NCBI RefSeq assembly: GCF_013004065.1
Contig: NZ_CP053084.1
Location: forward strand, 3,224,001 to 3,288,000
From: Limnobacter sp. SAORIC-580
GTDB taxonomy: Bacteria; Pseudomonadota; Gammaproteobacteria; Burkholderiales; Burkholderiaceae_B
Direction: 5' to 3'
Length of the DNA stretch: 64,000 nt
Below the pieces are notes generated by a model, which was not told where the DNA came from, did not search any database, and saw nothing but the letters and a program-made list of their open reading frames with translations. Of this stretch, positions 1 through 8,854 are shown one piece after another. The number at the start of each line of letters is the position of its first letter. Position 1 is the stretch's first letter. The position numbers were made by a program, and so were the translations under genes.

Positions 1-210
1 GCAGTGCTTGCGCAAAAGCTGCAAGATTCAGAGGAAGTGAGCACTGCACAACTGCTGGCCTTGGCCACACAACGCCAGCAATTGATAAGCACTGGGCTGA
101 CTTCAGCGGGTGTACCCGCCGAGCGCGTGAAAACCGACGCGCCCAAAGAAACCAAAGCCAATGACGACAAAACCGTGCCGATGGAACTGGGTATGGCCGT
201 GAACAAGTGA
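1..210 (+). CDS. C-terminal fragment of a DUF748-like protein (5' end outside window)
   Basis: An open frame runs from base 1 to the TGA ending at 210, giving 69 residues with no start in view, so this is the 3' end of a longer gene. The tail holds a segment of the type LLALATQRQQLI..GVPAERV, which resembles the C-terminal OmpA-like end of DUF748 (AsmA-related envelope) proteins, where an ALA..R...V...L...GV..ER pattern is usual. Family assignment is inference from this short tail only. The residues after it are polar and Lys/Asp rich. The convergent LysR gene begins 11 bases after the stop. Confidence 0.5.
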   Translation, partial: AVLAQKLQDSEEVSTAQLLALATQRQQLISTGLTSAGVPAERVKTDAPKETKANDDKTVPMELGMAVNK

Positions 211-221
211 GCAGCCAAAAA

Positions 222-1127
222 CTAAACAATAAACCCCGCTTTGCTGGCCAACACCTCGCGGGTTACGCGAATAAATTCGCGAGTCTTGGCGGGCATGGGG
301 TTGGCGTAGGGACACACGGCAAATATATCGGCCGGTGCACCCGCCCATTCAGGTAGCACCCGCACCAGCGCGCCGGTTTTCAGTTCCTGCTGAATGTCCC
401 ATTCTGAACGCAGCAGTACACCCTTGCCCTGCAAGGCCCATTGCACGGAAACATCACCATCGTTTGAACTCACAGGTCCATGCACTTTCACGGTGGTTTC
501 CTGCTTGCCGTTGCGCAACTGCCAATTGTTGAAAGTGTGGTTCTCTTGCCGAATCACCAGGCAGTCGTGCCGGGTTAAATCGCCCGGTGTGCTCAATTCA
601 CCCGCCGCAGCCAAATAGGAAGGCGCTGCACACAATATGCGCCGGTTACTGGCCAACTTTTGGGCAATCAGCCTTTGGTCAGGCGGCTCGCCAAAGCGCA
701 CCGACAAATCAAAACCACCCTCAATCAAATCAATGGGGTGGTCCGTCAATTCCAGAATCACTTCCACCGCCGGGAATTCCGCATGGTAGGCCGACACCAC
801 ATTGGCCACATGCTTGCGGCCAAAACCCAGGCTGGCGTTGACCCGAAGCAGACCACGCGGGGTGTCTTGCCCGGCACGCAAGGTGGCCTCCAACACATCG
901 ATTTGGCGAAGAATATTGGTGCCCTCGGCCAGGTAACGTTCACCTTCAGCACTTAAACCAACGCGCCGTGTGCTGCGGTGAAGCAAGCGAACGCCCAGCC
1001 TTTTTTCCAGTGCCGCCAGGCGGCGGCTAACGGCAGGCGGAGTGACATCAAAGGCCATGGCAGCGCTGGCCAGGCTTTCATGGCGCACCAGTTCGCTGAA
1101 AAAAGCGAGATCAGACAATTGCTTCAA
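222..1127 (-). CDS. LysR-family transcriptional regulator (TTG start)
   Basis: About 301 residues, the standard LysR length. An N-terminal winged HTH lies at about residues 18-37 (SLASAAMAFDVTPPAVSRRL), followed by the linker LEKRLGVRLLHRSTRR and a periplasmic-binding-like effector domain (RGLLRVNASLGFG onward). The open frame extends about 330 bases further upstream, but that part is unlike any LysR protein and overlaps the divergent gene. I place the start at TTG 1127, preceded by GGAG with a 6-base spacer, which gives the usual family N-terminus MKQLSDLAFF. It is divergent from a TauE/SafE exporter gene with a LysR-type box between them, so it probably controls that gene. The effector is unknown; the CrgA/DsdC-like subgroup is possible. 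Confidence 0.87.
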   Translation of the reverse strand: MKQLSDLAFFSELVRHESLASAAMAFDVTPPAVSRRLAALEKRLGVRLLHRSTRRVGLSAEGERYLAEGTNILRQIDVLEATLRAGQDTPRGLLRVNASLGFGRKHVANVVSAYHAEFPAVEVILELTDHPIDLIEGGFDLSVRFGEPPDQRLIAQKLASNRRILCAAPSYLAAAGELSTPGDLTRHDCLVIRQENHTFNNWQLRNGKQETTVKVHGPVSSNDGDVSVQWALQGKGVLLRSEWDIQQELKTGALVRVLPEWAGAPADIFAVCPYANPMPAKTREFIRVTREVLASKAGFIV

Positions 1128-1172
1128 AACTTGCTCCAACAAGGATTCGTGCGTATTTGTTAATAATATTTT

Positions 1173-1197
1173 AAATATCGAATCATTGTAGATATTT
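1173..1197. promoter_or_regulatory. Candidate LysR operator between the LysR gene and the TauE/SafE gene
   Basis: A perfect inverted repeat AAATATC - 11 bases - GATATTT lies in the AT-rich 117-bp divergent intergenic region. The ATC-N11-GAT form is the textbook T-N11-A LysR box. It sits about 45 bp from both start codons, as expected for autoregulation combined with activation of the divergent gene. Binding is inferred. Confidence 0.6.
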
Positions 1198-1244
1198 TTA
1201 TAACGAATACACTGAGCGCTTCCACATCTACGGCACACCACCCC

Positions 1245-2021
1245 ATGTCTTGGCTCGCTCTTCCTGATTTGCTCCTTGTTTTGTCCTTGGGCGCGGCTTT
1301 GGGTTTCTTCGGTGGGCTGTTTGGTATCGGGGGCGGCATTATCGCCGTCCCGCTTTTTATTATCGGGTTTGGCATGGACCAGGCCCTGGCCCAAGGCACC
1401 GCACTGGTGCTGATGGTGCCCAATTTGCTGATTGGCTGGTGGCGTTACAACCAGCATCACAAGCTGCCCTGGCTGGCCGTGGCTGCAATTGGCATTACTG
1501 CGACTGTAACCACCTGGTTAACAGCCAAGCTGGCCGTACGCCTTGATCAAGACATACTGCACTGGATATTCAACCTGTTCATTTTGATGGTGGGCCTGCG
1601 CATGTTGATGCTGCGAAAAAACCCCAGCGCCAATTCAAACAACAGCGATCAACCTCGCACTGCCACCATGCCCATCGTCGGCGTACTCGGTGGCACCAGC
1701 ATGGGCCTGCTGGGCATGGGGGGCGGCCTGGTGGCCACACCCATGTTAACCACCGTGTTCAAACACACCCAAACCACGGCGCAGGCTTTGTCGCTGGCTT
1801 TGGTGGCCCCCAGTTCGGTGATGGCACTGAGCACCTACGCCAATGCCCACCGCGTGAACTGGGAATTGGGCTTGCCTCTGGCTTTTGGCGGGCTGTTTAC
1901 CGTGTCGGCGGGTGTGGCCATCGCCCACTACCTGCCTGAAAAGGCCCTGCGCCGAAGTTTTGCGGCAGTCATGATCATTGCCGCTTTCTGGCTCATTTTG
2001 CAATCACTACACACGCACTAA
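1245..2021 (+). CDS. TauE/SafE (TSUP) family membrane exporter
   Basis: 258 residues with about eight hydrophobic segments. Both family signatures appear as an internal repeat: GFFGGLFGIGGGIIAVPL near the N-terminus and GVLGGTSMGLLGMGGGLVATPM near residue 150. TSUP proteins are inner-membrane carriers for sulfite, sulfonates, sulfoacetate or other organic anions; the substrate cannot be read from sequence. The gene is divergent from a LysR regulator with a shared LysR box, typical of inducible export. A second TSUP paralogue lies at 54.2 kb. The ATG at 1245 has only a weak ribosome site. Confidence 0.88.
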   Translation: MSWLALPDLLLVLSLGAALGFFGGLFGIGGGIIAVPLFIIGFGMDQALAQGTALVLMVPNLLIGWWRYNQHHKLPWLAVAAIGITATVTTWLTAKLAVRLDQDILHWIFNLFILMVGLRMLMLRKNPSANSNNSDQPRTATMPIVGVLGGTSMGLLGMGGGLVATPMLTTVFKHTQTTAQALSLALVAPSSVMALSTYANAHRVNWELGLPLAFGGLFTVSAGVAIAHYLPEKALRRSFAAVMIIAAFWLILQSLHTH

Positions 2022-2070
2022 GCTTTTCCGGTAAGAATAGGGGCTTGTCCACACTTGCCTTGTTTGCCTG

Positions 2071-4917
2071 ATGAAGCTGGCGGCCCTGTTTCGTTTCGTG
2101 TTGTTTGCCACTTTGCTCGGCCTGGCCTCCAATGTGTGGATGGGCGAGCGGGCAGACCAGTTGCAAACTTCGCAAACAGCGCTGCTCACCGCCCGCTTGA
2201 ATGCCATCAATGAATTGCGCTTGCTGCAATCCGAATTCGATGCACTGCAAACCCTGGTGGCCGCTTTTGTGGTCAGCAAAAACAGCCAGCACCTTGTGAA
2301 TTATTACGAGTTGCTGGACGCCCACGCAGGCGCGCGCAAATATGCCCAGCCTGTCGACAATGTGTACTGGAGCAAGCTGATTGCGGGCAACACCGAAGCC
2401 GTACCCCTGGTGCCCGCCAAAGGTGAAACCCTGGAAAGTCGCCTGTTCGCACCGCAAAATGTTGCGCCCAACCTGAGTGGCGATATAAAAGAATCGGTCG
2501 AGAACATTTTGAGCTTAAGCAAACGCTTGCGCGAACGCGAGCAAATTGTGTTTGCCTTGACCCAAGGCTTGTACGACCCGGATGCGAGCAAGTATGTGTC
2601 GGAAGCGCCTGTGCGTGACGACCTGGCCATTCAAATGCTGTTCTCCGAAGAATACCTGGGCTTGAGCAATGCCATTCGCGCTGAAATTCAAGGCCGAATT
2701 CGCGCAGTTGAACTGGGCTTTCAAACCGTGCTTGCTGCGCAGGCCGACAACATCAAAGCCACTGCGAATTTCGACCTTTACCTGGGCTTGCTGGTCACCT
2801 TGATGGCCCTTGTGGGCCTGGCGGTGTTGCAACGCTTCGTTGTGGCGCCACTGCGAGAACTGAACAAGGTGAGCAAACAAATTGCACAGGGCAATTACAA
2901 CATCAGTCTGCCCAACCCCCGCTTTGTGACCGAAATGAGCAACCTTGTGAAGGGCTTTGCCCTGATGATTGGTTCATTCAAGCGCGAACTGGAGCAGGGC
3001 GAAGCCGCAAGGTCAGCCGAATTGATTGCCCTGGAAGCCAAAATGGGCCGAGAGCGAGCCGAGGCGCAGGTAGAAGCACGCGGCATGTTGCTGGCCAATA
3101 TGAGCCATGAAATCCGAACACCCATGAATGCCATATTGGGCATGACCGCGCTCACCTTGAAGTCGGATTTGCCCGAGCAGGAACGCAACTACCTGCTAAA
3201 AGTACAGGATGCCGCGAAATCGCTGCTGGGTTTGCTCAACGACATTCTGGATTACTCCAAGGCCGAGGCTGGCATGGTGGAATTCGAGCACATTCCGTTC
3301 ACTCTGGATGAAGTACTGGCCAATTCATTTCTTGCGGTGCAAAGCCAGGCAGCCAGCCGCAAACTGATGCTGTTGAACGAGGTTGCGCCGGGCTATTCAA
3401 ACCAGTTGGGCCAGCGCTTGGTGGGCGACCCTTCACGACTGCGGCAGGTGCTGAGCAACCTGCTGAGCAATGCAGTGAAGTTTACGGAAAGCGGATCGGT
3501 GCGTGTGTTCTCGAAACTGCAAACCCGTTCAGACACCGGGCTTGATTTGCGAATTGAAGTGCACGACACCGGCTCAGGTTTGAGCAAATCGCAGGTCGAG
3601 CGAATTTTTGAGAAATTTGCACAGGGTGATTCAAGCGTAAGCCGTGTGTATGGCGGCACGGGCCTGGGTTTGAGCATTGCCCGCGAGCTGGTGATTCGAA
3701 TGGGCGGCCAAATTTCAGTCGAAAGCATTCCGGGTGTGGGCAGTTGTTTCTGGTTCTCTGTACCCGTGGTCTATGACAGCGATATTTTGATTGAACCCCT
3801 ACCCTTGGGTTACCAGAATGGTGTGTTGTTGCACCAGCCGGGGCCTGTGGCCGACTGCGTAATGTCGGTGTTGAATGCCACCGGCATGCAAGCCACACTG
3901 GTAAGTACCCTGGGGCAATGCATAAGGCACTTGGACGAAAACATTTGCGACTGGGTGTTTATTCAATCGGATTTACTCGACCCCAGCGAACCACTGCCCG
4001 CTGAACTGCTGGAACACTTGAGTAACCCGGCCTTGCGCGTGGTGGCCATTGACCGCGATCTACTGTCAGCCGACAGTGCCCTGCTGCAACTGTTGCCCGC
4101 CGACATCACCAAACAACTGATACACCTGGCGCACCCGGTGTTAATGCAAGACATTTGTGCAGCACCGCGACCCGACTTGCCCATCTTGCCGCGGCCCGAT
4201 GCAACCCGGGAGTATCCTGAGGCCTTGCACGGAAAAAGTGCCCTGGTGCTGGAAGACCACCCGGTGAATCAGGAACTGGTGTGTTCCTACCTGAAAGCGG
4301 CCGGCATGCACGTAACCCTGTGTGAACACGGCCAAGAGGCCGTTGAATTGCTGGACCCCGATGACGCGCCTCATTTTGATGTCATCATCACCGACCTTGA
4401 AATGCCAGTGATGGACGGCTATGAATTTACAGCTTGGTTGCGCGACCAGACTCGCTGGATGGACACCCCCCTGGTGGGCCTGACCGGCCATGCTTTTTCA
4501 GAAATACGCAACCGTTGTCTGGATTTGGGCATGGACGACTTTATTGCAAAGCCCGTGGAGGCCCGCGTGCTATACGCAACCCTGGCCGACCTCTTGCACA
4601 CTGAAATACCTTCGCCCTTGCCTTCGCCACCAGCCCTGCCCAATTTGTTCATGGAGCACTGTACCGACCTGCCGATCAAGCTGCGCGGCCACTTGGATCA
4701 ACTGGATGAAGGGGCGTTTGTGCGTGAAATACATTCCATGGTCAGCCTGCTGGCTTTGTTGGGTGAAAAGGCCTTGCACCTTGTGTTTCGGGATTTTGAG
4801 CAGGGCTTGAACAACCAAACCATTGACGCTAAGGAGGTGTTGGATCAAATTCGCACCGTGTGGCCTGCCTTGGTGAAGAAGTATTCCGAACTGGCCGAGA
4901 AAGCCACCCCCTCCTAG
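2071..4917 (+). CDS. Membrane hybrid sensor histidine kinase with receiver domain
   Basis: 948 residues. TM1 at about 8-25, a periplasmic helical sensor region of about 200 residues, TM2 at about 231-251, then HAMP. A short coiled coil precedes HisKA with phosphoacceptor His346 (MSHEIRTPMN), then HATPase_c with DTGSG and GGTGLGLSI boxes. A degenerate receiver-like stretch (about 590-690) precedes a canonical receiver with acidic pair E728/D729, phospho-Asp775 (TDLEMPVMDG) and a conserved Lys in FIAKP. The C-terminal 100 residues are helical and could be a decayed Hpt; no clear phospho-His is seen. The sensor region is paralogous to the truncated kinase at the right end of the window. No obvious response-regulator partner is adjacent. 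Confidence 0.9.
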   Translation: MKLAALFRFVLFATLLGLASNVWMGERADQLQTSQTALLTARLNAINELRLLQSEFDALQTLVAAFVVSKNSQHLVNYYELLDAHAGARKYAQPVDNVYWSKLIAGNTEAVPLVPAKGETLESRLFAPQNVAPNLSGDIKESVENILSLSKRLREREQIVFALTQGLYDPDASKYVSEAPVRDDLAIQMLFSEEYLGLSNAIRAEIQGRIRAVELGFQTVLAAQADNIKATANFDLYLGLLVTLMALVGLAVLQRFVVAPLRELNKVSKQIAQGNYNISLPNPRFVTEMSNLVKGFALMIGSFKRELEQGEAARSAELIALEAKMGRERAEAQVEARGMLLANMSHEIRTPMNAILGMTALTLKSDLPEQERNYLLKVQDAAKSLLGLLNDILDYSKAEAGMVEFEHIPFTLDEVLANSFLAVQSQAASRKLMLLNEVAPGYSNQLGQRLVGDPSRLRQVLSNLLSNAVKFTESGSVRVFSKLQTRSDTGLDLRIEVHDTGSGLSKSQVERIFEKFAQGDSSVSRVYGGTGLGLSIARELVIRMGGQISVESIPGVGSCFWFSVPVVYDSDILIEPLPLGYQNGVLLHQPGPVADCVMSVLNATGMQATLVSTLGQCIRHLDENICDWVFIQSDLLDPSEPLPAELLEHLSNPALRVVAIDRDLLSADSALLQLLPADITKQLIHLAHPVLMQDICAAPRPDLPILPRPDATREYPEALHGKSALVLEDHPVNQELVCSYLKAAGMHVTLCEHGQEAVELLDPDDAPHFDVIITDLEMPVMDGYEFTAWLRDQTRWMDTPLVGLTGHAFSEIRNRCLDLGMDDFIAKPVEARVLYATLADLLHTEIPSPLPSPPALPNLFMEHCTDLPIKLRGHLDQLDEGAFVREIHSMVSLLALLGEKALHLVFRDFEQGLNNQTIDAKEVLDQIRTVWPALVKKYSELAEKATPS

Positions 4918-4928
4918 GGGAAACCTAC

Positions 4929-4965
4929 CCCCTGAAATGGTGAACCTCCCCGTAAACGGTGAACC
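4929..4965. repeat. Tandem 18-bp imperfect direct repeat, 19-bp period
   Basis: Two copies, CCCCTGAAATGGTGAACC at 4929-4946 and CCCCGTAAACGGTGAACC at 4948-4965, match at 14 of 18 positions and share a GGTGAACC core. A weaker third copy overlaps the stop of the upstream kinase gene (CCTAGGGGAAACC). The 19-bp period puts the cores nearly on the same DNA face. This could be a regulator-binding array for the downstream unknown gene. Confidence 0.5.
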
Positions 4966-5042
4966 CTCACCTATGCGATGCCACGCCAAAGCAATGCAGT
5001 CGACAATACTTAAACGATGAACGGCAAGGCATTGGATTCAGC

Positions 5043-5609
5043 ATGACCATTCGAGCACCCTACCAAGTGCTGCACAGCAGCCCTTACAAAAAATACTCCT
5101 TCGAGCGCGAGGTGTTTTTTGAAACGCTGGGTGCCTGTTGGGCGTTGAGTTCTCGCAACGTCAGTGGCCTGTTCGCCATGCAACTGCAAATCGATTTGAG
5201 CCGTGTGCAGTTGCTGTACGGCGTGCCCAGCTCGCATTTGCCCGAGCCACTGCTGTTTCAATTTCTGAATGTGTTTCAAACCCGGCCACGCAATGGCGCC
5301 CATGCACAGCACATGCATGCCGAGCACAATGCGCTGGAGTTGATTGAGGACATGAACGAAGCAGACTTCCTGAATTTCACCACAGGTTTTCAGGATGCGG
5401 TGAATCAAATTCTGGAACCACTGGATTGCTGGACCAAAGAATGCCAGCAAGCACACCTGGCCTTGAAGTACTACGGCCTGAACCTCGTTGAAACAGGCAT
5501 GCGTGAATCCAAATTCAAACGCACCTATGCTGACCTGTTGGTGAACTACCTGCTCACCACGCAGCGCGTGTTTTTGCAGGAAAGCAAAACTTCCACATAC
5601 AACTTTTAA
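5043..5609 (+). CDS. Hypothetical protein, 188 residues
   Basis: I do not recognise the family. The predicted soluble protein begins MTIRAPYQVLHSSPYKKYSFERE and is helix-rich with no signal peptide. It contains a His-rich patch NGAHAQHMHAEHN near the middle. Frame continuity upstream would allow a GTG at 4959, but the upstream 28 residues lie over the direct repeats and look noncoding, so ATG 5043 is preferred. It lies 125 bases after the hybrid kinase in the same direction and could be cotranscribed. It converges on the lipase-like gene with a 15-base gap. Confidence 0.65.
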   Translation: MTIRAPYQVLHSSPYKKYSFEREVFFETLGACWALSSRNVSGLFAMQLQIDLSRVQLLYGVPSSHLPEPLLFQFLNVFQTRPRNGAHAQHMHAEHNALELIEDMNEADFLNFTTGFQDAVNQILEPLDCWTKECQQAHLALKYYGLNLVETGMRESKFKRTYADLLVNYLLTTQRVFLQESKTSTYNF

Positions 5610-5624
5610 TCGCGCCGCCAGGTT

Positions 5625-6908
5625 TCACACCAAGCGCGGGCGCAGGTGTTGGCGCAATACCATTTTCAATTCTAGAAACACATCGGGATCATTCAGCAAG
5701 GTCATGTGATGCTTTTGCGCGAAGGTCACCCGTTGCGCTTTGCCTGTGTCGTCCGCCAGTGCTGAATCAGGCGTGACCAAACCATCACCCACAGTGGTGT
5801 TCAGCCAGGATGAAGTATGGTCGCCAATCGTCGAACCGATCAGGTGAAACATCACTTCTTGCCCGTCGCGAGTTTGCAGCGCACCCAGGCCGTGGTCCAA
5901 ATCGCGAATGCCGCGTGAACGCACGCCCAGCACCCGGCCAATCGGCTTGGCCAATTCAAACTTGCTGAACAACTGCTCGCCTGCGGCGGCCAGGCGGGCC
6001 AGCGGGGCACCCGCATGGGGTGAACCCAAACACACCACATCGCGAATGGCGCGTTTCAAAATAATGTCGTCGTCAGTCAGTGCTTCAACCACTGCACGGC
6101 TAACCAAACCACCCATGCTGTGGCCCACCAAGGTAATGCCTTCAACAGCCACAGGCCAGTTTCGAACCAGCTTGTTCAGCATGCGCTTGAACTGGCGCGC
6201 ATTGGAATCAATGTTGCGGCCCGTGTTGTAGCGCAGGTAAAGCGCGGTAACGGGGAAGTCGTCTTGCAGCTTGTCGCCATACGGGCGAGTGGCTGGTTCG
6301 CTGGGGTTGTAGTACATCTGCCAGCTGTCTTCATTGCAGCACAGGCCGTGTACAAAAATAATGAGGTGGTTTTGTGCATCGGGAAACTGCGCCATCAGCG
6401 CAGCCTGATCGGCCTGCAAAGGCTGGCCATTGGCATACAGGTTCATGTGCACTTGCATGGGGTTGCGTGTGGCGGCCAAGTGGTCGCCAAACACACCGTT
6501 GATCGCGCTGGAAATGGCCGACACCCGCTTGTCCGTTTTTGCATTCGGCATGTTCGGTACGGGCAAGTGGTCCACATCGTCCATCAACTCCCCACCCATG
6601 GCCTGGTCTATCACTTGTGGCGAGGCCAGGCTTTGGTTGGCCTGCCGAACCACCCAGGCCGCACCAGAAAATACGCCTTTGCCCGCTTCGCGAACAGCGC
6701 CGTACACCAGGTCGGTAATTTCGTTGTGAACCGATTCAACAGGCTTGCTGGCATTGAGCGTGGCTGCACCCACCGCCTTGAATGGCATGTCGCTGATGGC
6801 GCGATGAAATTCATGCACCCGCGTGGTGGCTTGCGCAATGGTGTCGCCCACAAACATCAGGGTGCCTTCCAGTTTTTCGCTGGTGCTGGGTTCTTCTTTC
6901 TTGCTCAT
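5625..6908 (-). CDS. Alpha/beta-hydrolase (lipase/PGAP1-like) protein
   Basis: 427 residues. The oxyanion-hole motif FVHGLCCNEDSW is followed by the nucleophile elbow LVGHSMGGLVSRA with Ser at about 264, and the C-terminal HH of KHHMTLL is a candidate catalytic His. This is the arrangement of lipases and PGAP1-like esterases. There is no signal peptide; the first 150 residues are helical and lack homology I recognise. ATG 6908 is chosen because GGAG lies 7 bases upstream; an upstream ATG at 6959 would start inside the palindromic operator. Phasin-like or PHA-related roles are possible but not shown. Confidence 0.8.
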   Translation of the reverse strand: MSKKEEPSTSEKLEGTLMFVGDTIAQATTRVHEFHRAISDMPFKAVGAATLNASKPVESVHNEITDLVYGAVREAGKGVFSGAAWVVRQANQSLASPQVIDQAMGGELMDDVDHLPVPNMPNAKTDKRVSAISSAINGVFGDHLAATRNPMQVHMNLYANGQPLQADQAALMAQFPDAQNHLIIFVHGLCCNEDSWQMYYNPSEPATRPYGDKLQDDFPVTALYLRYNTGRNIDSNARQFKRMLNKLVRNWPVAVEGITLVGHSMGGLVSRAVVEALTDDDIILKRAIRDVVCLGSPHAGAPLARLAAAGEQLFSKFELAKPIGRVLGVRSRGIRDLDHGLGALQTRDGQEVMFHLIGSTIGDHTSSWLNTTVGDGLVTPDSALADDTGKAQRVTFAQKHHMTLLNDPDVFLELKMVLRQHLRPRLV

Positions 6909-6950
6909 GCGGTGTCTCCGAATCGGAATTCGACGGTGTATTTTCTTGTT

Positions 6951-6968
6951 AGTGTACAAATGTACACT
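6951..6968. promoter_or_regulatory. Palindromic operator upstream of the lipase-like gene
   Basis: A perfect inverted repeat AGTGTACA-AA-TGTACACT lies 42 bases upstream of the hydrolase start, in an AT-rich stretch that could hold its promoter (TACACT as -10 on the minus strand). The symmetry suggests a dimeric TetR- or GntR-type repressor site. No regulator gene is adjacent. Confidence 0.5.
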
Positions 6969-7019
6969 TAATTATTTTTCTGCGCTAGAAATTCAACTCT
7001 AAGAAGCGCCTGTTGATTT

Positions 7020-8018
7020 CTATTTGACCGTTTTCGACAAACCAAAGCAATAGGCCCAATACACCAGGCCAATGAACAAATAGCCTTCCAGGTAAAAGCT
7101 GCGCCATTGCACGTCCCCTGCCAAGGCCAGGCTTAGGGCACCAGTCAATTCAAACAAGGCCACAATGGTGACCAATGAGCATTCTTTGAACAAGGTCACG
7201 AAACTGTTGATCAAGCTGGGCAAACAGGCCCGAATGGCTTGGGGCAACACCACATGCACATTGCGTTGAACCCGATTCAGGCCCAGTGCCTTGGCGGCCT
7301 GCCCCTGACCGGCTGGCACAGCCTGCAAGCCACCGCGCAACACTTCGGCCAAATAGGCGGCGCTGAACAATGCGATGGTGAATAACACACGGGTGAACAG
7401 GTCCAGCCCCTCACCCGGCAACCACAAGGGCAACACAAAAGCGGCCAGAAACAGCACTGTGACCAATGGCAAGGCTCGCAACAATTCAATGTACGTAATA
7501 CAAAACCGGCGCAGTGGTGCAAATGCAGATTGTCGCCCCAAGGCCAGCAGCACGGCCAGCGGCAGGGCCAAGGCAAAACCCACAGTGCTTAGAATGAGGG
7601 TGAGTGGCAGGCCGCCCCACAGGTTAGTGGGTACTGTGGGCAGGGCGGCAACACCACCGTGCAGCAACACCGCACTGGCAGGCAACAACAAAGCCCAAAG
7701 CGAAAAAGCGGTTTTACTTTTAAACAACCGTGCTGCCGTTGCAAACAGCAACACCGACCACAACAACAACACGATACCCGCGCGCCATTGTTCAGCCACT
7801 GGGTAACGGCCAAACAAAATAACCCGCCACTTTTCAGCCACAACACCCCAGCAGGCACCCTGCCCGGCGGCCTGTTGGCACGCTTGTAAATCGGGGCGAA
7901 ATACGGCGCTAAACACAGCCCAGTCCGCCAGTGCCCAAGCCACTGGTGCCAAAAGCAATGGCAGCGCAAGCCACAGAAAACCATTGAAAAAGCGATGAAG
8001 CAACAGGTTGGTGTTCAC
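7020..8018 (-). CDS. Amino-acid ABC transporter permease, AapM/HisM-like
   Basis: About 332 residues. Hydrophobic segments precede a C-terminal MetI-like permease domain with the EAA-type loop GGLQAVPAGQGQAAKALGLN, which docks the ATPase. The usual polar amino-acid permease signature TYIELLRALPLVTVLF precedes it. The start is placed at GTG 8018, whose GTGA overlaps the stop of the preceding permease by 4 bases, so the two are translationally coupled. The second, longer permease of AapQM/BztBC-type systems has this layout. No cognate ATPase gene follows; the next gene is a hydrolase. Confidence 0.88.
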   Translation of the reverse strand: MNTNLLLHRFFNGFLWLALPLLLAPVAWALADWAVFSAVFRPDLQACQQAAGQGACWGVVAEKWRVILFGRYPVAEQWRAGIVLLLWSVLLFATAARLFKSKTAFSLWALLLPASAVLLHGGVAALPTVPTNLWGGLPLTLILSTVGFALALPLAVLLALGRQSAFAPLRRFCITYIELLRALPLVTVLFLAAFVLPLWLPGEGLDLFTRVLFTIALFSAAYLAEVLRGGLQAVPAGQGQAAKALGLNRVQRNVHVVLPQAIRACLPSLINSFVTLFKECSLVTIVALFELTGALSLALAGDVQWRSFYLEGYLFIGLVYWAYCFGLSKTVK

Positions 8019-8842
8019 AAAGCCCCCCTGTTGACACGCGTGTTCAGCGCATTCATCAAGCCAGCAGCCACGGCGCTGAGCAGTGCGTAAGTGACCAAGA
8101 TGATCAGCACGCATTCCACCGCCTTGCCGCTTTGATTGATGGCGGTGTTGGCCACCGACACCAGTTCCGGGTAACCCACAGCCACACCCAGCGAGGCATT
8201 TTTCAGCAAATTCAAATATTGGTTGGAAAGCGAGGGCACCACCACACGCAAGGCCAAGGGCAGCACCACGTACCGGGTGGTTTGAGCATTGCTCAAGCCC
8301 AAGGCCAGCGCGCCCTGGCGCATGCCTGGCCTCACGGCCTGTACGCCCGCGCGCACTATTTCGGCAACAAAGGCGGCAGTGTAAACCACCAGCGCCAGCA
8401 GCACGGCCAGGTATTCAGGGCTAAGTACCCAGCCCCCTTCAATTGAAAAACGCCCGGGCACCGGCGCTTCCGAAAACGAGGGAAAAGCCAAACCGCTTTT
8501 GCTTAAAAACATGCTGTCACCAAACGACCAGGCTTGGCTGGCGATGGGCAAAAACTGGGTAATGGCAAAGTAAATGGCCAGCAGTTGCAACAACAATGGC
8601 ACATTGCGAAACAGGTTGATATAGCCCTTGCACAGCCCTTTCAACAAGGGGTGGTGTGCCAGTTGCCCCAATCCAATCAACAAGCCCAGAAGCGTACTAA
8701 TCAGCAAGGCAGGTAGGCCCACTTTCAAGGTGTTCAACAAACCTGCCAACAGTATTTGCCAGTAGGGCGAACTGAAGGCCACCTGCAGCCAGCCTTCACT
8801 GAGTCCAAAACCAGCGGGGTCACTGAGAAATTCAAAGTTCAC
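8015..8842 (-). CDS. Amino-acid ABC transporter permease, AapQ/HisQ-like
   Basis: About 275 residues with the His/Glu/Gln/Arg/opine permease layout: GLLNTLKVGLPALLISTLLG near the N-terminus, INLFRNVPLLLQLLAIYF, then the cytoplasmic loop AGVQAVRPGMRQGALALGLS that contacts the ATP-binding subunit. GTG 8842 is preferred over TTG 8848 because GAAGGT lies at correct spacing before it. It follows the binding-protein gene by 12 bases and overlaps the next permease by 4 bases, so the three are one operon. Probable role is inner-membrane uptake of polar or broad-range L-amino acids. Confidence 0.89.
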   Translation of the reverse strand: MNFEFLSDPAGFGLSEGWLQVAFSSPYWQILLAGLLNTLKVGLPALLISTLLGLLIGLGQLAHHPLLKGLCKGYINLFRNVPLLLQLLAIYFAITQFLPIASQAWSFGDSMFLSKSGLAFPSFSEAPVPGRFSIEGGWVLSPEYLAVLLALVVYTAAFVAEIVRAGVQAVRPGMRQGALALGLSNAQTTRYVVLPLALRVVVPSLSNQYLNLLKNASLGVAVGYPELVSVANTAINQSGKAVECVLIILVTYALLSAVAAGLMNALNTRVNRGAL

Positions 8843-8854
8843 GGGCAAGCACCT

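Noticed and set aside
1128..1460. N-terminal extension of the LysR protein
   Set aside because: The extra 111 residues overlap the divergent exporter gene and lack LysR similarity; the TTG at 1127 has a proper ribosome site.
6120..6971. Long plus-strand open frame of 283 codons
   Set aside because: It lies antisense to the lipase-like hydrolase, which has clear motifs and a ribosome site; the plus-strand product has no recognisable domain.
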